In this document: piece by piece, positions 58,743 to 64,000 of the stretch
How positions within the stretch are numbered: position 1 is the first letter of the stretch
How the letters are laid out: every line of letters starts with the position of its first letter
NCBI RefSeq assembly: GCF_020379485.1
Contig: NC_063436.1
Coordinates: forward strand, 23,186,423-23,250,422
Source: Brassica napus
Taxonomy: Eukaryota > Streptophyta > Magnoliopsida > Brassicales > Brassicaceae
Reading direction: 5' to 3'
DNA: 64,000 nt
The notes under the pieces: model-generated
Told to the model about the DNA's origin: nothing
The model's database searches: none
What the model saw: the letters and a program-made list of their open reading frames with translations, nothing else
Position numbers and translations under genes: made by a program

Positions 58743-60131
58743 GATAAGAGAAACGCGTCTTCTCTCTCCTAAAACTTTTTCTCCTCCTTCTCTCTACTCG
58801 ACAAGTCTTCAGCGCAACGTTTCTCCGGTGGTCGCCGCCGTGTCCTTAGCGCAGCTGCCGGAGCCCCCTCCCCGTGTTGTCTGTTTCTTCTCCGTCTCTC
58901 CCTCTGTGTTCTCTGCGGCGAGTATAACTCCTCCTTGGTTTAGATCTGGATTCAGATCCGTCTGCTCTGGAGTCTCCTTAGTCGGAAGCTAGGAGGTGGC
59001 GCCGCTTGAGGACGTCGGCTGCTCCTTCTCGTTACCGGCGAAGGTCTCGTCTAGGGTTTTCTACCCATCAGTTTTCCTCTGCTAAGGTTGAGTTTTTGTG
59101 CGAGTGGAGGTGAGTGTGGCGTCGTTGAGGCCTTTCCGGTGCCTGTGTTCCTTTCCGGCGTGACAGTGTGGCGGCGGTGGTACGCAAAGCTTCGGTATCG
59201 GTTCGGATCTGAGATCTCGCGAGTCTAGGGTCCGTCCCCTTTATCTCCACCGGTGGTCTGTGGTGGAGGCGCGTGGGGTTCTTCGGAGGTCGCGTTCAAC
59301 TCGATCTTCCGGTTTCTCCAGTGGCAGCGCGTGGTACTAGCGACGGCGCGTGGTGATGGCGCGTGACGGTCCGGCAGCATGTGGTGGCGGCGCGTGTGGT
59401 CGGTTGTTCTTCATTGGCTCCGTTTTTTAGCGGCATTCCGGTGTTTCCGGTTGTATACCTCGTCTCTTCCTTGGGGCTCTCGGCGGTGAGGCCATTCATC
59501 TTCCTCGTTCTGCCCATTAAGGGTGACATTGTCTTGTTTTTTTCCTATGGTCGATGCGGCCATTCTCTTGTTTCTGTGCGGCAGTTCGGCACTCGGGTTT
59601 GCTGCTTCTCTTGTAGGTTCACTTCCGGAGGGTTAGCTTTTGTACGGTCCGCTCTCTCTATATGAGATTTTGGTTCAAAGGGTGTATACGGTCACAAAGG
59701 GTCGGGTTTGGAGACGGCAATCTTCAGGTCTGCCGTTTGAACGACGGCATCGTCGCGTGAAGGCTCTCTCTCGTGCCGTCGGTGGTGCGTCTGTCTGGTT
59801 TGGTAGTAAGTCTGTGCTATGATTCTTCGAGTTGGTTGTGTTGGGATGGTGGTAGGAAGCTGCAGGAGCCGTAGCTTCTAGGTTTGAGGGCGTCTATCTC
59901 TCAGTAGCTCGTGGTAACCGGCTATTTATCTCCGACCTTCTGGTTCCGCTTGGTCTTAGCGCGTCTCGCTGTTTAGCTAGTTATTAGGTTGGTCGCTCTT
60001 CTTCGGTTTCAATTCATTGTTGCTTTTGTCCGTCTGTTTAGTTTCATTATGCAATTCCGCTACTAGTTGTCTCTGTAAACTCTGTCAAAATTCAAAAATG
60101 GTATAATATTTAACATTTTACCAAAAAAAAA
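58743..60131 (+). mobile_element. GC-rich 1.4-kb non-coding poly-A retroposon
   Basis: A 1389-bp insert in + orientation that is strikingly GC-rich against flanks of high AT. It starts with a CT-rich leader (CTTCTCTCTCCTAAAAC), ends in a 12-base A tail after a LINE-like 3' phrase (AATGGTATAATATTTAACA), and has a perfect 16-bp duplication. Several open frames exist but are short, on both strands and without recognisable domains. Candidates: a LINE with the coding part deleted (5' UTR joined to 3' UTR), a Sadhu-like element, or a retrocopied long non-coding RNA. It is longer than retroposon A and does not obviously share sequence with it. Confidence 0.82.
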
Positions 60132-60147
60132 AAATATCTTTAAATAA
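60132..60147 (+). repeat. Target-site duplication of retroposon B, right copy
   Basis: Identical to 58727-58742, immediately after the poly-A tail. Confidence 0.9.
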
Positions 60148-60905
60148 TACTAAAATAAATTTTTGTTTCAAAAATAGAACTCAGTAAAAAATAAAAATAG
60201 AAATATTCTCATTTTTATATATGATTAATTAAATATATTAAATAAAAAAATTAAAACATGTAAAATAAATTATATAATAGAGATATATTTAAAATTTGAG
60301 TTTAAACTTTAGTGATTAATATTTAGGGCTTAGTATTTAGAAATATGAATTATTATATGAGTTTAGAGTTTCATATTTGAATGAATCAGTTTATGATATG
60401 TTTCATTTATATCAATATACTGGATATATCCATGAATTTAATAAATCCAAAATCTATTATGTTATCCAATAGAAACATAATAGTATCTCAAATTCTTAGC
60501 TTTTGTAGTCATACGCCATTAATATTAAACCGGCCAACTTCTTCTGACTCGTGGTATTCTTTTTTAAAAAAATTCTGATAAAAAGGTGGATATATTTAAT
60601 CATATACAATTTGTAATTGGTCATTTCCCAAAGCACCTTGCTTTTGTAAGCTCTGAATCAAACCAACAGTGTTATTTGGTTCTGTGCCATCCTCAATAAA
60701 TTGACCCAAAAGAAAAAAACCTTATATAAACCTTGCTTCTTTAACTTCCATCTATCTTTCTATTTCATACTCACCTCCCTTATTCAAACTTTTTTCATAG
60801 AAATAATAATAGTATTCCGTCTTTGGTTCTTCACACAAAGGGTCCCTTTTTTCTAGCTGTTATTTTCACGGGGAAAGTCAATTTAAAACCGAAAACAGAT
60901 CAGCA
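60148..60905. other. Promoter region of the GDSL gene
   Basis: AT-rich. A TATA-like CTTATATAAACC near 60721 stands about 185 bp before the ATG and is the likely core promoter. Confidence 0.5.
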
Positions 60906-62638
60906 ATGCCGTTGCTTGTTTATCTTTCGCAAGTTATAGCATTGTCGATCTTGTTCATCCCTGAGGTGTGTCTCGCCGGTAAAAACATTCCGGCAAGTTT
61001 TGTGTTCGGAGATTCATTAGTGGATGCCGGAAACAACAACTATCTAACCACATTATCAAAGGCTAACTATGATCCTAATGGGATTGATTTTGGATCGGCT
61101 ACAGGAAGATTCACCAACGGAAGAACCATCGTCGATATCGTAAGTAAGTAAATTATTTAGTTGTCTTAATAGTCTTTTTACCTTTTACAAAAAGTATTTT
61201 TAACACGTCTGCATGCAGAGTGAAAGCCGCAATAATAATTATCGTATTTAATGGCAAAACTCTATACTTTGACCTCTTCCATTATGAAACAAAACAACGT
61301 TAAGAAATTAGAACGAATCAAATGTGTTTCGAACGGTTTAATCCGGTTTTATTACATTTATATACATAGACCGGTTATGACACTCTCGCGTGCAACGTTT
61401 AAAAATTGTTTACATTTTGGACCTGTTCTTCCAAACCACCAGTCACTGAAATCAAATTCTAGTTAAGTGTTTGCGTTTTGGTTTGATCAAAACAAATACT
61501 AAACCGGTAATTTTGAAAACCGCAGTTCAGGCATTAGGTTCCGATGAACTAACTCCACCGAACTTAGCACCCACGACAAGAGGATCCCTCGTTCTCAAAG
61601 GCGTAAATTATGCTTCCGGCGGAAGTGGAATTCTTAACTCCACCGGAAAATTATTTGTAAGCACATTTTTAAAAGAATATTATAATTCAAAACATTTTAT
61701 TTGCAGTTATGGTTCCAAACAAAGAATAATTACAGGGAGACCGGATAAATGTGGATGCACAACTAGACAACTTTGCAACCACGAGACAAGACATCATTTC
61801 TTGGATCGGTGAATCCGCGGCAGCTAAATTATTCCGGTCAGCAATTTTCTCGGTTACAACCGGTTCTAACGATCTAATCAACAATTATTTCACTCCGGTC
61901 GTATCAACTCTTGAACGGAAAGTCGTGCCTCCAGAAGACTTTGTTGATACAATGATCTCAAGATTCAGATTACAACTCACCGTATGTCTCTTTCTCTCTG
62001 AACCAGACCAATTAAGTGGCTGACCAAACTAATTACGAGTATATGGTTTTGTAGAGATTGTACCAATTGGGCGCAAGGAAAATCGTGGTGATTAATGTAG
62101 GTCCGGTTGGTTGTATACCGTTTTCGAGAGAGTCTGATCCAACGGCAGGAAATGAATGCTCGGTGGAACCGAATGAAGTGGCACAAATGTATAATCTCCA
62201 GCTTAAGACAGTCGTGGATGATTTAAACGCTAATCTACAAGGTTCAAGATTTGTCTACGCAGATGTTTTTCGCATTGTTTATGATATCATCCAAAACTAT
62301 GGATCTTACGGTGAGTAAATACTTATAATCATTCTCTTAAAAATGCTGTTCAAAATATTATTTCGACTTTATAACTTAGAGTTTTCATATATTTTTGTGT
62401 AGGTTTTGAGAGTGAGAAGGTTCCGTGTTGTTCGTTAGCTGGGAAGGTAGGTGGGCTGATTCCATGTGGACCATCTTCCAAAGTATGTGTGGATCGTTCC
62501 AAATACGTATTTTGGGATCCTTACCATCCTACAGAAGCTGCTAACATCATCATTGCCCGGCGTCTCCTCTCCGGCGATACCTCTGATATTTTCCCGATTA
62601 ATATCCGGCAACTCGCTAACCTTAAGCTAAACACATAA
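60906..62638 (+). CDS. GDSL-type esterase/lipase
   Basis: Five exons, 60906-61143, 61526-61656, 61736-61981, 62055-62310 and 62403-62638, encode 368 residues without lesion, the usual length and exon number of plant GDSL lipases. A signal peptide ([16 protein letters not shown]) precedes block [16 protein letters not shown] with nucleophile Ser37. Block II is [11 protein letters not shown] (oxyanion Gly), block [15 protein letters not shown] (oxyanion Asn) and block [13 protein letters not shown] with the catalytic Asp and His. It is a secreted SGNH hydrolase acting on ester bonds of lipids, cutin or small acyl esters; the substrate is unknown. The last position in the conserved gene order matches At4g16230. 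Confidence 0.95.
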
Positions 62639-63240
62639 ATCTTGAAGATAAAAGCCCATGTAGATGGGGTTGGCCCGGGTAGCTATTGGGGTTTGCATTT
62701 TGATCTAGTTAATTCTTTGTTTGTTTTAATATTTTGTCTAATCTCTCAAAGAAATTAGAAACGATTAATGTAGTTGGCTTTCCATTGTTTCAATAAATCT
62801 TCTCAGCATCTAAGAGCATCTTTAACGGTTATATACCGTAATAGGTTTTTAAGAATAAAATTATTACTATTTTATTTGCATGTCCATGTTCAATTTTTCT
62901 TTCTGAAAATTAACACTTTAATTTGCTGATAGCTGTAGAATCCCTTCTTCATAATATCTAGGTTGCAACTGGATGTGTGTTTTTTGGAATAGAAATCTTT
63001 GGAATGGCTAATTCCTATAGATTCCAAATTTTTTTTACCATTTACATGGAATAGAAAATAGATCACATTCTAAAGAAGCATAAAAAAAGATTTATCTTTA
63101 CTCTCTCTCCTATCTTCTGATTAATTTTATTTTTCAAAAGATGAAAATTTAGGGAAGAACCCTACGTTAAAAATGTTCTAAAACATGTCTAATGGAGAAA
63201 TCTCTTAAAATAATTCAAAAAATGAAAATATTTAAAAATT
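62639..63240. other. GDSL 3' region with a possible MITE end
   Basis: 3' UTR followed by AT-rich DNA. TAAGAGCATCTTTAACGG near 62812 has the look of a PIF/Harbinger-like MITE end; no partner end is certain. Confidence 0.3.
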
Positions 63241-64000
63241 AAACAGTATGAGAGAAGTCAATATGAGGTTTTCTGATACCACTCAAATTACCCTAAGGAG
63301 TGTTACTCTCATCAAAAAAGGTTCAGATGTAGTACTTAGAGATCGAATCCATAAGGAGGTAGGGAACAATTAAATCTAGTGTTTATTAATTCTAAGGTTT
63401 GTAAATGTTTAAATAAAATAGCAATAGTAACAAGCGAGTAAGTAATAAACGTAACTTGGTTGGAAATGATAATAGATGCAGAGCCACTATTCAGGTGTTG
63501 GAGATTATAATACCTATAGATGCCTATTTGTTGCATGCATGATATATTAGAGCTCAATCGCGTAACTCAATGATCAGTTGTCGCATGTCTCACTGGTTAA
63601 CAGACTAGATCTCGTGTCTCAACGGTTAGTATGTCGACAACGAGAGAGTGTCGATTGATGGTCTATTGAGATGTCGACCGATACACCTTTGCCAACGTCG
63701 ATCGATTGTCAGTTGAGGACATCGATCGACGGGTTCTAGCCAGGCCTATGCGCGAGTATGATAATGCCCTACTAAGATACTAAATTGGCGGTTAGCCCTC
63801 TCTAGCAGTCCTAATATGATAGATAGATGTCATGATGGGATAACAAGGGTGCTTGAGTATGCAATCCTATGATCAAGTTCTAGTTAGTAAGGCTAAAACA
63901 AGCAATGAATACAAATCTATCATGAATATCACAACAAGGCAGATCTATAGTTTGGGGCTAATCCCACAAACCTATCTGAACCCTGAATCTAATAATTGAA
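63241..64000. mobile_element. LTR-retrotransposon-like non-coding repeat, cut by the window edge
   Basis: The stretch CTCAAATTACCCTAAGGAGT and the later recurring GTCGATCGA/GTCGACCGA words (about 63630-63735) are typical of non-coding parts of crucifer Ty3-type (Athila-like) elements. No gag-pol frame, LTR boundary or primer site can be fixed here. Confidence 0.35.

Noticed and set aside
59363..59822. 100- and 60-codon open frames within retroposon B
   Set aside because: No domain or codon pattern supports them. Frames of this size are expected by chance in GC-rich DNA and occur on both strands.

Overview
The window is nuclear DNA of a flowering plant, most likely a Brassica or close relative. 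Genes have many short introns with GT-AG borders, and intergenic DNA is AT-rich and full of transposon remains. The order of recognisable genes follows, from memory, Arabidopsis thaliana chromosome 4 between about At4g16070 and At4g16230. Locus names given here are recollections to be checked by search. No previously undescribed multi-gene system is evident. The interest lies in gene decay, in unusually well-bounded mobile elements, and in several regulatory and targeting details.

Layout, left to right. (1) 144-1562: 5' end of a class 3 lipase gene (minus), cut by the window edge. (2) 1563-6323: AT-rich DNA with a Helitron-like remnant. (3) 6324-7808: a DUF789 gene broken by one frameshift and one nonsense codon; a tRNA-Thr(AGT) follows at 8086. 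(4) 9028-13051: a 5'-truncated L1-type LINE flanked by a perfect 15-bp target duplication. (5) 15756-18873: a B-type response regulator (ARR2-like). (6) 19439-20023: a short non-coding poly-A retroposon with an 18-bp duplication. (7) 20570-29282, all minus: GATA factor (GATA17-like), importin alpha (IMPA2-like, with a 2-nt frameshift) and the deubiquitinase AMSH3. (8) 31370-34450: a lone YIF1 exon, then an endosulfine/ARPP19-like gene. (9) 34960-40538: a SINE-like relic, a hAT derivative with an exact 8-bp duplication, and tail-to-tail relics of CAMTA5 (plus) and plastid lipoamide dehydrogenase LPD2 (minus). (10) 40789-53284, dense and intact: OEP16-2, an atypical bHLH (AIF3-like), a large secretory membrane protein, an RD19-type cysteine protease, an S1-like self-incompatibility homologue and a peroxisomal enoyl-CoA hydratase. 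(11) 54220-60131: a Helitron carrying an RPL37 pseudogene, a second hAT relic and a 1.4-kb GC-rich retroposon. (12) 60906-62638: a GDSL esterase/lipase. The right edge holds repeat DNA.

The neighbours are functionally independent, as is usual in plants: cytokinin signalling (ARR2), light and hormone growth control (GATA, bHLH), nuclear import (IMPA2), endosomal deubiquitination (AMSH3), plastid envelope transport (OEP16), vacuolar proteolysis (RD19-like) and peroxisomal acyl-CoA metabolism (ECHIA-like). What ties the window together is its history. CAMTA5 and LPD2 are reduced to fragments and DUF789 is broken, while adjacent genes are intact. This fits loss of redundant copies from one subgenome after the Brassica whole-genome triplication (inference).
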